Shown in pieces: positions 12,525 to 23,849 of a stretch of DNA of 64,000 nucleotides. Both the position numbers and the translations under genes were made by a program. Position 1 is the stretch's first letter, and each line of letters opens with the position of its first letter. The notes below the pieces were generated by a model, which saw only the letters and a list, made by a program, of their open reading frames with translations, had not been told where the DNA came from and searched no databases. Origin of the DNA: Trichuris trichiura (Eukaryota; Nematoda; Enoplea; Trichinellida; Trichuridae); NCBI GenBank assembly GCA_037903355.1, contig JBAJFE010000001.1, positions 620,001-684,000 of the forward strand. Reading direction: 5' to 3'.

Positions 12525-12850
12525 TCAATCGTGACAATGGAGTGGCAGTTAGCGAAGTAAGGAATGCGCTAATTAATAAATTCCAGTACTGCGCCTTAAT
12601 GAGCTAACTCACACCCATTGTTCACATTTGCATATTTGAACCACCTTACCGAATAAACACTTCCCTTATACCGTTGACGACGGAACAAGAGCAGTTCCAA
12701 AACGTTCGGTAACGAATTGTTCTGTATTATTCTCTAACAATTTGCCCATCCAATCGGTTGTTGGGCATTTTGAACTTTACTTACAGATACATCAAACAGG
12801 CCAAAGTCATAAAGGAAGATCAACTATGAACCAGTAGGCATTCACAAAAC
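12525..12850 (+). mobile_element. Penelope pLTR unit (copy E), full sense copy with promoter-like region
   Basis: A sense copy running from GACAATGGAGTGGCAG through ATTAATAAATTCCAG, CACCCATTGTT and ACCTTACCGAATAAACAC to a degenerate hammerhead motif. It continues through the TTTGCCCATCCAATCGGTTG hairpin region to ATCAACTATGAACC. It aligns throughout with 48740-49060, so it defines the region upstream of the ribozyme. The initial frame after the ATG is lost. Confidence 0.65.
12670..12712 (+). ncRNA. Degenerate hammerhead motif (HHR 5)
   Basis: Stem I UACCG/CGGUA, core UUGACGA (C3 changed to U), stem II GGAAC/GUUCC intact, AAAA in place of GAAA, ACGU palindrome, H17 = U. Two core changes probably make it inactive. 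Confidence 0.5.
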
Positions 12851-13652
12851 TCAGTCCATCCTTCATTATACACTCAAAGTGAAGTAAAGATCGCTCTGAG
12901 AACTAGTTAATAAATGGTTAATGAAAAGCGCTCACAGCTGGTTGCGATCTCTTAAACAGGGCAGTAACTGCAACAGCTACCAGAGCACCAAAACAGGTTA
13001 CGGAACTTGAAGCCAAAATTACGGCAGTTGACATCAGAAGCAAGAAAGAAATGACAGAAAGAAATCTAGTAGGATGACATCAAAAGCTTTGCTATGTGCC
13101 TTTACGCAAAGGCTATGGCGCACCGCCACGCGAAAACTCGTCTTACCCAGGGGATCGCAGCCGTTCAGTTATTAAGGAAAAGGAATAGGAAACAATGAGC
13201 CTTGAAGGAAGACGCACTGACAGTGGTGATAACGGATTACGCCTCAGGAAACACAATAACATTGATGCTGGCGCAATATGCTTCCTTGCTGCTCAGCTGT
13301 GTTGGCATTACTTCGAATCAGCGAAAAAGTAGGAAAACACAAAGCAATGGGTAGCTAGCTTGCTATCGCGCGGCGGGATCAATTATTTCTCCAGAGTGCA
13401 TGATGCGACAACAGGAAGCTAGCTGCCTAATGCGGGCGCGGCTAAGACTGTTATTCAGGGTAAGAGCCTGAGTATATTGGGTCGGAAAACGCGGATAGGG
13501 AAACGCTTGTATGGGCTCCCTTTCGTCGCTGAATTAGGCGCTACCGATTAGGAGGATACACATAGGCGGGGTAGTTCGATGTGAGTTGGTGGATAGCGGG
13601 TGCTCGCAATGTATCTTCCACGCACCCCGCTGCAGAAAGTGGAAAAGGCACT
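12851..13652. other. No gene recognised
   Basis: Mixed sequence without a named frame or repeat. Confidence 0.35.
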
Positions 13653-13720
13653 GGATCTTGTTAGTTGCCCAGCGAAAGTTGAGGCAGCAGTGTCAAAGCA
13701 TAATGCGTTACTCTACACTG

Positions 13721-13956
13721 CAGTGTTTCTCAACGTGGGCCCTGGGGCCCTCTGGGAGATTTTAGGGGAGCCCTGGAAGCCAGGGGGGCCCTGGAGGATA
13801 ATGCGGCAGGACATTGTCCCAATAAACGGTGGGCCCTTACAAGGATTAGGGGGGCCCTTACAAGGATTAGGGGGGCCCTTACAAGGCCTAGGGGGCCCTG
13901 GTGGGCCCTGACAAGGCCTAGGGGAGCCCAGGAGCAAAAAAGATTGAGAAACTATG
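13721..13956 (-). mobile_element. hAT MITE, GGGCCC family (copy 1)
   Basis: Ends CAGTGTTTCTCAACG and (revers.) CATAGTTTCTCAATC are the same termini as the copies at 31675 and 56915. GC-rich interior, with the 20-21 bp unit TTACAAGGATTAGGGGGGCC repeated three times at 13848-13890. The flanks CTCTACAC and CTCTACAG resemble an 8-bp duplication but leave two extra bases, so this copy's duplication is imperfect. Confidence 0.75.
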
Positions 13957-14711
13957 CTCTACAGCGTAATGATCTGTGCTTAGCGGTACAACGGGAGGCA
14001 CCTGTATCGTTGGGTTTAGTGAACACGTGCAGAGTAGATGGCGCGGCATCACAATGGAGCATCAGTGGCACTTGCAGTGAGCTGGTCATTGGTCTAACGA
14101 ATTGGTGCCAAAAAATTCGGCTACACTGAAAGCGACTAGCGGTTGCAGGTGTCACTGATGTGATTAGTGAACCGTACGAAAGAGCGAAGGTGAGGGAATT
14201 AAGCAGCCGCGCACGCATTGAAGGTACGGGAAACACAATGGGGCATGCAGCGGTTCACGGTGAATCCTCGTCTAATGATTCGTGACAAACATCGAAGGTC
14301 AACCGTCTGAGCCGCGTCATGCCTCTTTTCAGTGCGCACAGCTCATTCTGCACAATTTCTATGGCAACAAGTAGCGAAAACGTTCCAACCACAAGCCGGA
14401 GAGGTGAAACAGTGTCGAAAAGTAGCCGTCGTTGCCGCAGTGAACGGTATGTCGTGCGTGAACGTTTCTTTCCTATTAGCGCGTTTCTCTGATCAGGTCC
14501 AGCCAAGCGATCAGGTCGGAACCGTCCGCCCAAAACCACCGCCTTCGCAAGACTCTTCGCCTCAGTGAATGGCAAGTACGTTTGTCCACGTTACTTCTCT
14601 CATCGTTCGAAAGAGTGCGCGCTGTTCACGTTAACTGTGTCTCTGCCCCTACACTTGTTTGTCGCCCCCGTCAACGCCGTGCAGTAGTACTCCTAGTAAT
14701 AACGAAACACC

Positions 14712-14932
<221 letters not shown>

Positions 14933-15479
14933 CATGTTCAAGTTTAGGCTTAGGCTGGGGCAAAACAGGATGGCCGACAGAACTACAGTACGACGGCAGA
15001 TGCAACGGTGAAACACATCGTCGCATCTGCCGGCATTCTTTCATTATTTCAGTAACGCGCGACCTTTGAGCACCGGTGCACCGATAATAGGATTGCGTCA
15101 GTCATTGTTCCTCTGACGTAATAGTCCCCAACTGATCTCCTCTGAAATTGCCGCCTCTACTTCCGCTGGGCAACTAACATACAAGACCCAAAGTACCTGA
15201 TTAGACTTAAAATAATCAGCGGACGACGAGCTTCGGTGCATCAGAACTGGTCACGTTAGTACTGCGGTACCTGGAGCACGCGCAACAGCCGTCGATGTTA
15301 TAGTATCCGACTGAAGACAACTTGATTTCGAATTTGTACTTGGCGAGGCTACTCGGGGGAGGTATGCTGAACAGCCAAGGGCACTTGCGGTTCAATCTAT
15401 TCAGCACACAGCTTTCACTGGCGCTGATACAATCATGCGCATTGTCAAGAAAGCTTCGTCGCGACGTGCGACCCCAACT

Positions 15480-18400
15480 TCGTGCTCATGGATAGCCGCG
15501 TAGAAATGGGCAAATGGCAGTACCCTGGAACTTTTGCAGGACGCCAAGATGGAGTATCTGCCTCCTCCCGCAAACAGGGCGGCCTATGGAAAGCAGCTAA
15601 TATCGTGGGTCCAGGACAAAACAAGGCTCAGGCCAGCATGAAATCCAAGTCCTCTTATGGCAGTTGTGCAGCGCGGCAAAGGTAAGGTATGCCCAACGCT
15701 TAATTTCAGGGAGTTGAACGCGCACGCATATTAATACGTTCAAGGGTACCTGCGACGTGCGTGCCCACAAAGTACGGAAATAAATTCGAAAAGGCACAGA
15801 CGTGACGATTTTGAATTTGCACAAAGCATGCCTTGCAGGTGCGTGTTGACGAATCACTCTGGAGACCGGTGATACTGCCTGACCCGATTCGGCTCTGACT
15901 TGAACGTGGCTCCAACTATCAAGAAAGCAGTGGTTCGGGATGCGTCATCATTCGCTCCCGATGTGAGGAAAGGAATGTCGAAGGCATGCATTGATGATAA
16001 TTCATCAATCAATCGTGAGCGCCGAAGCGGCAATGAGGCACCGCGACAGGTACGGATTGGTTTGCAAGGACACCGAGAGACTGCTTAGCACTGCAGAGCA
16101 TCCTACGTTAGTCAAGAGGCAACGAAATCAGTGGCCCGACCAATAAGAGAACTAGGCGAATTGTGTTTTCATATTATGGTGAGCTCATAGGGCACTATCC
16201 GATATTCGCCTGGCTCAGGGCTGCCTCAGCCTTCGTCAAGCGGGAAGTTAAACGTGTAACGGAATGGTGAGACGAACCCATTCATGAAAACTGGATAAAA
16301 GCGCAGCTCAGCAAAATTGCGAACGCTCTAAAAACAAAAGATCCAATACACGGTAGATGGTAAGTTTCTGACAGTGAAGCTGGAATTGACACATCAACAT
16401 GCAGGAGCTCGATGCAGTGATCAAAGGATTCAACCTTGCTCTCTCCTGGCAGGTGAAGAAAATCGACCTGATGACGGACTCTGTGGCGGTCCACCAGTGG
16501 ATTGAAGATGCCCTGTGAGGCAGGAAACGGCTGCGAATGAAGGCGACCAACAAGTGCTCACCCTACGCCGGATAGAGACAACATTAGCGTTGGTGAAAGA
16601 ACGCAATCTGAAGTTAGCTGTCACGCTGGTGGGATCAGCCGACAACAAAGCCGACAACCTAACCAGCGTACCGAGCGGTGATTAGCCCACGGTTCAGCGG
16701 AGAGGTCGCGTGTGCCACAGTGGATGCTCTTCTGCCACAGCGTCTGATAGCAGAGGTGCACAGTGCCTCAGGCCACCCAGGCGTGCAGCACGCTGTACTT
16801 CGCCCGCCGCCGTGCGCTGAAGTATCTAGAAGCGATGTCAGCACTATAGTGGGCAGCTGCGGCATTTGCCGTTCCATCGACCCGGCTCCTGCCAAATGGA
16901 GACACAGAAGATCTCTTGCATTCGTGGCCCGCCGGAAGTAGAGGCGGCAACTTCAAAGCATAACGCGCGACTCGTGCTGAGTAGTTGGCGCGGCAGCACA
17001 ATGGAGCATCAGCGGCACATGCAGTAGCTGCAGTTATCGACCCGCAAAATATTTGCCGAGGCATTCCCGTTACTCACCCGTAAGAAAGAGTGAAAACATC
17101 GAAGGTCAACTGACCGATCTGCGTCGCGTCTTGGTAAACGGCACACAACTCATTCTCCATCATGTCTGACCCCTTGGCCTGGAATTTCGTTACTGACCCC
17201 TAAAAAAGAGTGAAGGGTAGCGAAAACAGCTGCGCATGGATTCCTGGCATGGGGAGCACAATAGAGCAACAGTAGTGCATGCTGGCCTTTGGTTCGTATT
17301 CGTAAAAAATGTTGAAGGTCAACGGACCGATCCGCGTCGCGTCTTGGTAAACGGCGTAAGCTCATTCTGCGTTATGTTTCCCTGAAAGACACCGTGGACG
17401 CCTGCGCCGGTCTTCCTTGCCCCGGTGAACGGTATGCGCTTTCTTTACTGTTATTTCGCCTATACGCGTTACTATCATCTGAGTGACTACTTTCACGTAC
17501 TTTCACTTTACGCGTTACTCAGACGTTGTCTCTCAGCCGCTCCAGCGTCCGAGAAATGCAGGTTCTTTTCTAACAAGCTTGCCTGTAATTTGTTATGTCT
17601 TCATTACAGAGCATGACGATCACTCTTTTTTGCCCTCGTCCAAACCTAAACCAAGAAACACACCTTATGTTGAGGTTTAGGCTTAGGCTCATGCAGAACA
17701 GGATGGCCGACAGACTACAGTATGACGGCAGCTCAAATGGTTAAACACATCGTCGCCGTCGGCAGTGTTCCATTCTTCCAGTGATACGCAACCCTTCCCA
17801 TGGCTGCACCGATAACCAGACTTGGCAGACCATTGTTCCGATGACGTAATAATCTCCACTTGACCTCCTTTGAAGTTGCCGCCTCTACTTCCGGCGGGTC
17901 ACTAACACAGGAGACCCGACACAGGAAACTAGAGATTCCTAGGGTATGGCAGAGACTTGAGATTGATGTCGCGCATTGAGGAAGCGAACTACACGTAACC
18001 CTACTTAAGTGCAAGCCCTCATGGTTCCTCTTCTGGCGCCGCTTAGGCCAATGCTCCAGGGCTGAAATCGCACAGCAGTTGGAACTAATTTTTCGCAAAC
18101 GCGGTACAGCTGACGAGTTACTGGCGGACAGTGACATGACATTTCGAAGTCTCGAGGTAACCCGGCTGGCAGAACGATGCAGGACATGTCTCCGTTTTCG
18201 ACGCGCTTGTGCCCCAAGTGGGAACGTAACAATAGAGAAGCACCACAGGACAGTCAAGCTGACCGTCACAAGAACAAGATGTTCAGCGAAGGAGGCAGTT
18301 TATCGCTACAATTTCATACCATTGGACAACCGCAATTCAGTCACCGCTAATGCAGTCTACCACACGGTGAAAGACCGGAACGAAGCGACGGCCAGCAGCA

Positions 18401-18860
18401 GCGTGCCAGACACGCACTGGCGGATCCGTATGTGGTCGGCAACGCTGCCTGGATAACGAGAGACACGATACCAGCTATGAACACGGCGTGGCCATCAGAC
18501 TAAACTCAGACCAGGCAGTGGAAATCAGTAGGGTACCCGCCGCTTTTGCGACATACGTCGCTGTGTTGCCTTTCTGAACTCCCTGCAAGATCGGCGCCAA
18601 GTGTCGATGACGGTGGTGATCTTAATGGTTCCATTGCTAAGCGGAACAGGGATCCAGGGAATGTCAGTTTTACTAGCGCTACAGAATCGCAACCCTGACA
18701 GCCGCTCGTCACGGAGCGCAGCGAAGGGCACGCCAAAGCAGTCCCGCGTCGCTCGACAAGGAGGTTCTGATGTCAACATTGCCTGTTCTAGGACTGTGCC
18801 GCTGACGAGAGGTCGGCGGTCAGCGAGCGCGTCCCAAGCAGCGGAAACGCCAGTGATGTG
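15480..18860 (+). pseudogene. Ty3/Gypsy pol remnant 1 (RT, RNase H, integrase), interrupted
   Basis: A decayed retrotransposon polyprotein. In order: an RT segment (VCPTLNFRELNAH at about 15695; YCLTRFG and LNVAPTIKKAV at 15875-15930), the RNase H-like DSVAVHQWIEDAL at about 16480, and a zinc-binding integrase region (HSASGHPGVQ then VGSCGICRSIDPAPAKW, 16760-16898). The integrase core follows after the inserted element (LIFRKRGTADELLADSDMTFRS, 18082-18147). The C-terminal linker with RRSAS runs to about 18860. Many stops and frameshifts; no LTRs identified. A Mutator-like element sits inside the integrase, and the frame on either side is continuous across one copy of the target duplication. 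Described only as a broken old copy. Confidence 0.8.
16910..17917 (+). mobile_element. Mutator-like element, TTAGGC family (copy 3), inside a Gypsy integrase
   Basis: The best-preserved copy. The two ends match over about 45 bp inverted, including a perfect stretch beginning CCCGCCGGAAGTAGAGGCGG. The outer ends are GATCTCTTGC and (reversed) GGGTCTCCTG. Flanking 9-mers GACACAGAA (16901-16909) and GACACAGGA (17918-17926) match at 8 of 9. The interior carries the reversed 216-bp unit, CACAATGGAGCATCAG and TTTAGGCTTAGGCTC (17675-17689). No transposase frame. Confidence 0.8.
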
Positions 18861-19499
18861 AAATTCGCACTGGCGACAGACAGGGAAGCTCAAAACATGC
18901 CTTCAGCACGTGGCTGCTTCATTTGGAAGCTCTGTCTCAGGCACCTGAAGAAGTAGGCACAAGAATAACGGCCACGATAGGCGCAGACGTTTGCGTACCA
19001 AGGATGCCAGAACCGCCTGAACAACTGCAACTGAGACGTAGCGCCTGAGCCCGCGGAGGCCACTCGCGCATTTACAGTGATTAGGAAAGCAGAGGGTGTA
19101 GCGGACAACTCAGGGTCTGCTTCCGTCAATGACGGATTGACCTGGAAGAGCAACAACAATGCGGGAGGTGCTGACGTAAACAGCTGAAACCGACATTCCC
19201 CATGCCAGATGACATGGCTGTTATCGAAAATAGGCACAGTCAACCAATGGTTGCTCGACCAGGCCTCACCCTGAGGACGAGACTATAAAAGTTGGACAAC
19301 AGGCCGCAGGGCTGTTGTGAGCGTCGGTAGGATGAAGAAATGTTGTCCGAACGGAACAGTTGTGCTTATACTCAATTCGTTGGTGTTCCTAATACAGGCT
19401 TGGAGAAAGACCTTTGCGTGCTAACACCCTACGGCGCGCACAAACCAGATTTAAGCGCAGCTAAATTGACAAGCAACCATTAGCGGCCATTTAAAAAAG
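18861..19499. other. No gene recognised between two Gypsy remnants
   Basis: No family signature found. It may be flanking LTR or linker sequence too decayed to name. Confidence 0.3.
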
Positions 19500-20330
19500 T
19501 TTATCAACTGATTGTAGACTGCTGAGTTCATGACCGTGAAGATATTACTGCATGCATAACTCCAGCCACCCATTTGGTCGAGTTAAACAGGTGGAAATCA
19601 CGGGCTCACACTCGGTCTCCCTCCTGGAAAGTTTGGGGCTTTTGAGTTCCTTCTGCATCCAGGTTAACAGCATTCTCCTGCTGTATTATTACGGACGCGT
19701 CCAAAGAGTCCGGATGCAAGTTATCTAATAGCAACTTCGGGCGTCGTCAGATGAGTATCTCGGCTGGCGAAAGGACAACCGCCGAATGAGGCGTCAATCT
19801 GTAGTTAAACAGGAACCGACTGAGTGATTCCCCATTTATTCGGTGTCATCGCCCCCTAAGGGCTTGTTTTGTTGTTTGCAAAACTCGTTCAACCAAACCA
19901 TTAGAGGACAGGCGGTAAGGCAACCCTATCGACTTGACCATAATTTCTTTCAGCTTTCGTCGTCGTCTGTGATCCATAAGCTACCACTTTTTCTTGGCCA
20001 TCTTCAACTAGCACCTCCCCTAGTCCGTATGCTGAGGCGTCACATGATAAGACAAGCGGTTTGGATCCGTCAGAGTGGGCTAGTATTGAGTCTGCGGTTA
20101 ACAAACGTTTAGCCGTTTCGAATACGTCCTGTTCCATTTCTCGCCAGTGCCATCTTGAACTTGCTGTCGCGTCAAGAAGCCGGTGCAGTGGCTCAAGCAC
20201 AGTCGCCTTCCTCGGTAGGAAAACCGAAAAAAATTGAGCAGTCCCAAAAAACCTTATAATTGCTTCACATTCTTCGGCGGGGACGCCTTTCTGATCACCT
20301 TCAGTTTTTGCTCTGCTCACCTATGGAGGT
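19500..20330 (-). pseudogene. Ty3/Gypsy pol remnant 2 (RNase H fused by deletion to integrase end)
   Basis: On the minus strand, 20320-19905 reads the RT thumb and RNase H (FFGTAQFFSVFLPRKATVLEPLHRLL is one recognisable block; VLSCDASAYGLGEVL holds the RNase H Asp). It then passes directly at about 19905, in another frame, into the integrase C-terminal region (SNGLVERVLQTTKQALRG, FLFNYRLTPHSAVVLSPAEIL), ending near 19500 with DFHLFNSTKWVAGV. Several hundred residues that normally lie between are missing, so this is an internally deleted copy with stops. Confidence 0.8.
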
Positions 20331-20386
20331 TCGGTGTTGTAACGGCTTCCTTCATAAACCGATACAACTCCAGACCTCCATAGGTG
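20318..20386. repeat. Perfect 13-bp inverted repeat
   Basis: CACCTATGGAGGT (20318-20330) and ACCTCCATAGGTG (20374-20386) flank a 43-bp loop, at the edge of the Gypsy remnant. Confidence 0.7.
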
Positions 20387-20829
20387 AAGGGCAGACCACA
20401 TCGGCGTTCTTGAGAAATGTTAGCATCAGCGAAGAACACAAATCGCTCCATCCAGTTCTCGCAACCATCAATCAATCCCAGTACTTACGCCAAAGGACTC
20501 CAAGCTACCGTGGTGGGACGTTGCCATAGCTGAAGCGGATCTCGCCAAACATCAGAGTTCCGTTGCTTCGTCGCCAATTATTAAGTGCTGTTCCTCGTAA
20601 CCTTTACGTGATAACCTCACACAACCGTCCAAACAAGCAGGTCAGTACCAGTCCCTGCCTGATAAAACTACACAACTTATAAGTCAAGCGAACAACAATG
20701 GCACGCGGGTCCAGCCGTACAACAACCACACTAGGCATTTACACAAGACTTAAAATTGTCTGATTCAGAATTTTGCCCAAGAAACTGGAGATGAAACACT
20801 AACCAAAATAGGCAAACAAATGGGGCTCC

Positions 20830-22376
20830 CGTCCCGTTACAAATGCCCAGAAATGTATGGACTGCCCAAAATTCACACGGTGGATAGCTCTTTCCGACCG
20901 GTAGTCTTATCTATCAACAGCATCACCTCTGAATTTAGCTGGTACCTGAAATGACGAATTCAGCCATTGGTTGGACGACAGCAGTCTTCGGGTAAAAACA
21001 GCAGGACCTTTTGTAGAGAGGTTAAAAGCATAAACCTCGCTCCTACAGACATCATGGTCAGCATGATGTCAAAGACTTATTCACAAGCTTGCCCACATCA
21101 AAAACTTAACAAGTTTTGCTAAACTTACTAAGCTCAGACGAAATCATACTTCAACGTACAAAACTAAACCCGTTCCACATTGTAAAACTTTGTTCCTTTT
21201 GCATGCTGGAGGCGAACATCTTCCATTTTCAAGGCTCACTTTATAAACAAAGAAACGGCACACCGATGGAAAGCCCACTATCACGGTACTACCGAAGGAG
21301 TTCGTGGAGTACTTGGAACGGCGAGTGTTTTCCCACACTGACAGTGAGATTGTGCCCTTGTACCTTAAACGATACGTGGACGATGTCTTTGCAATACTAA
21401 AACGGGGGAATGACGACGGCTTTCTAGAAATTCTGGACAGTGAATTCACAACGTGATAGCCCTTATGATTGAAAAAGAGGAAGAAAAAATTGCTTTTCTG
21501 GACATCCTTATCATTCCTTCACAGGAGAGTATAAAGACCACAGATTACCGAAAAGCAACGCATTCAAACAAATATGTAGTGTTTACGTCGCATCATCCGC
21601 GACACGTTATGACTGGGATATTGACTGGCATGGTAGACCGAGCATTGGCAATCTGTGGCCAAGAATACTTGGAACAAGAACTTGAGCATTTGCGGAAAAC
21701 ATTTAAGAAAAGTGGATACCCTGCTCATTTCATTAACTCAGCAATTCAGCGGAAATTGGCGGGCAGAACAAGAGCGAAAAGATCTGCTTCAGGGCTGCGC
21801 CTCATCTTCCCGTATTACGCAGGCCTGGGAGAAAACATTGAAAGGCTTGGGAACAGACTGGGCTTCCAGGTCTGGTTCAAAGGAAGTTCAAACCTCCGTT
21901 CCATCCTACGCAACGACAAAGAAAAGGTGCCACTGGACCAATGCCCTGGGGTGGTTTACAAAGTAAATCGTGAATGCTCAGCCTCGTACATTAAGGAAAC
22001 ATGTGATACGTTGGCACATAGGTTCCAGGATTACATGAAGTCCTTAACGCGGTACAGGAGTGCAGTTAACCGACTGAACGAAGAATCGTCCAATATGTCA
22101 TGCTGACGTCCGCCTACATTTGATCCGCGAGATGCTTTGGAGCAGGCCATCCAGACATCAGCGGTGGCACAGCACGCAGCGCACTGTACGGGTCAACTGC
22201 GTACGAAGGTGCTGTGTACAGAAAGGCAATTTATGATTAGAAAGATAAAAGAATCATTTTACATAAAGTCCAATTCAAACATAAACAGCGGCATCGCAGT
22301 TAGTGACTCCTGGACTAACAACATCAAGACCACAAACTGCTGCCTCTTACAAGAATCGCCTGCACAGAGAAAATAA
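20830..22376 (+). pseudogene. Penelope-like element RT/GIY-YIG remnant 1
   Basis: Reverse transcriptase plus GIY-YIG endonuclease of a Penelope-like retroelement. Blocks in order: YGLPKIH-like and FRPVVLSINSITSEFS (20855-20945), VKDLFTSLP (21062), the catalytic YVDD in KRYVDDVFAILKR (21366-21405), and FLDILI...TTDYRKATHSNKYVVF (21498-21585). Then come SHHPRHVMTGILTGMVDRAL, the GIY-YIG block GVVYKVNRECSASYIKET (21948-22002) where GIY and YIG are altered, HRFQDYMKS, and a C-terminal tail ending MIRKIKESFYIKSNSNIN. The frame shifts near 21110 and 21440, with internal stops. A pyrimidine-rich tract follows at 22420-22490. Confidence 0.88.
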
Positions 22377-22634
22377 CGGTGCTCGTCAATCCCAATTGGG
22401 AAATCCTTCAATCCCCTAATTGTTTTTTGTTCCCCTTTTTCTTTGTCTTCTTTCTTTTCTTTTCCCTTTCTTTTATCCCCCTTGCTCGACCACCCTCATG
22501 CTCTCTGTTACTCTTAACTTTCCTACCAATCCCGCCCTCATTTTAACTTTGTAACTCATTTAAAACGTCCCAAGATCTCCGCGGTTTAATTTAAAGTATT
22601 TGTTCTGAATGGTGCCATGCCAGAATTCGCTCTG
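22377..22634. other. Pyrimidine-rich spacer
   Basis: Dominated by T and C runs (TTTTTTGTTCCCC, TTCTTTCTTTTC); no gene. It may be the low-complexity 3' end of the Penelope copy. Confidence 0.4.
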
Positions 22635-23220
22635 TCAGTTTTTATGCGCTGAAGAGGGGAACCGGAATTTTCTGAAAGCATCGCGAAATAAACATTGAAC
22701 GGGTAGTTCGTCCGTACTATCAATGAAGGGATTAGGATATCCGTTGTTTGAAAAGGTATTCCTGATGTGATTTAGTTCAGAGTGTAGGAATCCAGGGCTA
22801 CATAGGTGAATAGCTTTATCTGCCATACCGGAAATAATCCCTCGCATTACGGATCGTGGACGTTAAAAGAATGTAAATACAGGCCGGTATCAGTGGGCTT
22901 TTTGTAAACAGTAATTTTTAACATGTCATGATTTCTAAAAATAGAAATGTCTAGAAAAGAAAGTGATCCACTTTGTTCCTTTTCATCGTAAAGACGACTT
23001 GATTACGGAATTGGCTATTAAGAATTTAGAGGAACCCTTCTTCCGTACACCAGTACGTATGATGGTCAGGATGTCATCAACGTAGCGTTTAGACAGACAA
23101 GGTGTATATGCGTACCCATTGTTTGAAAGGTCTATTTTTCTTGACTCTCCATAAAAAGCACAGCGAGGACCGGTGATAAAGGGCTGCCTATTTGGGCTCC
23201 ATTACGTTGCGTTCACAATG
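22635..23220 (-). pseudogene. Penelope-like RT remnant 2, inverted
   Basis: On the minus strand from 23210: IGSPLSPVLAVLFMESQEK (RT motif with Ser-Pro), then GYAYTPCLSKRYVDDILTIIRTG with the catalytic YVDD at about 23075, and SLSFLDISIF...TVYKKPTDTGLYLH. It ends with RGIISGMADKAIHLCSPGFLHSELNHI (22847-22745). The subfamily differs from remnants 1 and 3 (YKKPTDT rather than YRKATHS). Stops and frameshifts throughout. Confidence 0.82.
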
Positions 23221-23221
23221 A

Positions 23222-23545
23222 AGAAACCTTATTACGGACAGATTCCCATTTTTATGTGTGAAAAAAAACTCCGGAGCTTTCGGGTCAATCGAGACCCGTC
23301 TTCAGCGGTCTTCTTAGAGAAAATACAGAACAATATGAATACCGTACGTTTCAGAACTGCTACTGTTCCGAAACTGTACGGTATTCATACTGTTCTGTAT
23401 TTTCTCTGACAGTTTACTCATCCATTCGTTGGTAGGGCACTTTGAAGTTTAATTACAGATACATCAAACAGGCCAAACCCGTGAACCAGAAGATCAACTA
23501 TGAAACAACCGAAGTCTGTTAAAAGACACCCCGTCTTTTGAAAAC
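23222..23545 (+). mobile_element. Mosaic Penelope pLTR unit (copy G)
   Basis: The left portion is antisense subfamily 1 (ATGAAGAAACC...hammerhead minus). The centre and right are an inverted pair of subfamily 3 built around ACCGTACGTTTC...GAAACTGTACGGT, followed by ACTCATCCATTCGTTGG and ATCAACTATGAAACAACCG with a frame MKQPKSVKRHPVF. Two different subfamilies are therefore joined in one inverted unit. Confidence 0.65.
23271..23308 (-). ncRNA. Hammerhead ribozyme motif (HHR 6)
   Basis: Minus strand: CCG, CUGAAGA, C, GGGUC/GACCC, GAAA, AGCU, H17 = C, CGG. All conserved residues present. Confidence 0.7.
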
Positions 23546-23849
23546 AATGTGGTAATATGCCATTGTCACGACATCTGAGCAAGTTCATCCGCCCTTGTAT
23601 TAAAGTAATTTTGAGACGCAGGAGTTCCATGCGCTTTGCAGCCATGAGAACCTGTGTACTGTATGCATGTTTAATTACATTGAACACAGTTCTTATTTAC
23701 GGGACCATAGACTCATAATTACAGGTTTTATTTTCTTTATTTACGGACAGGAACCCGTCAATCAAAGAGAAAGATATACCGGTGCTTTCGAGTGTTTACC
23801 CTGTAATACAAACTCAAACTCACACCATTAAAATCCGTAAAACTGCAAT

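Noticed and set aside
18525..19243. Minus-strand frames of 117-122 codons as genes
   Set aside because: They lie opposite or just beyond the Gypsy integrase tail, have no domain, and their composition follows the GC-rich antisense of the element.
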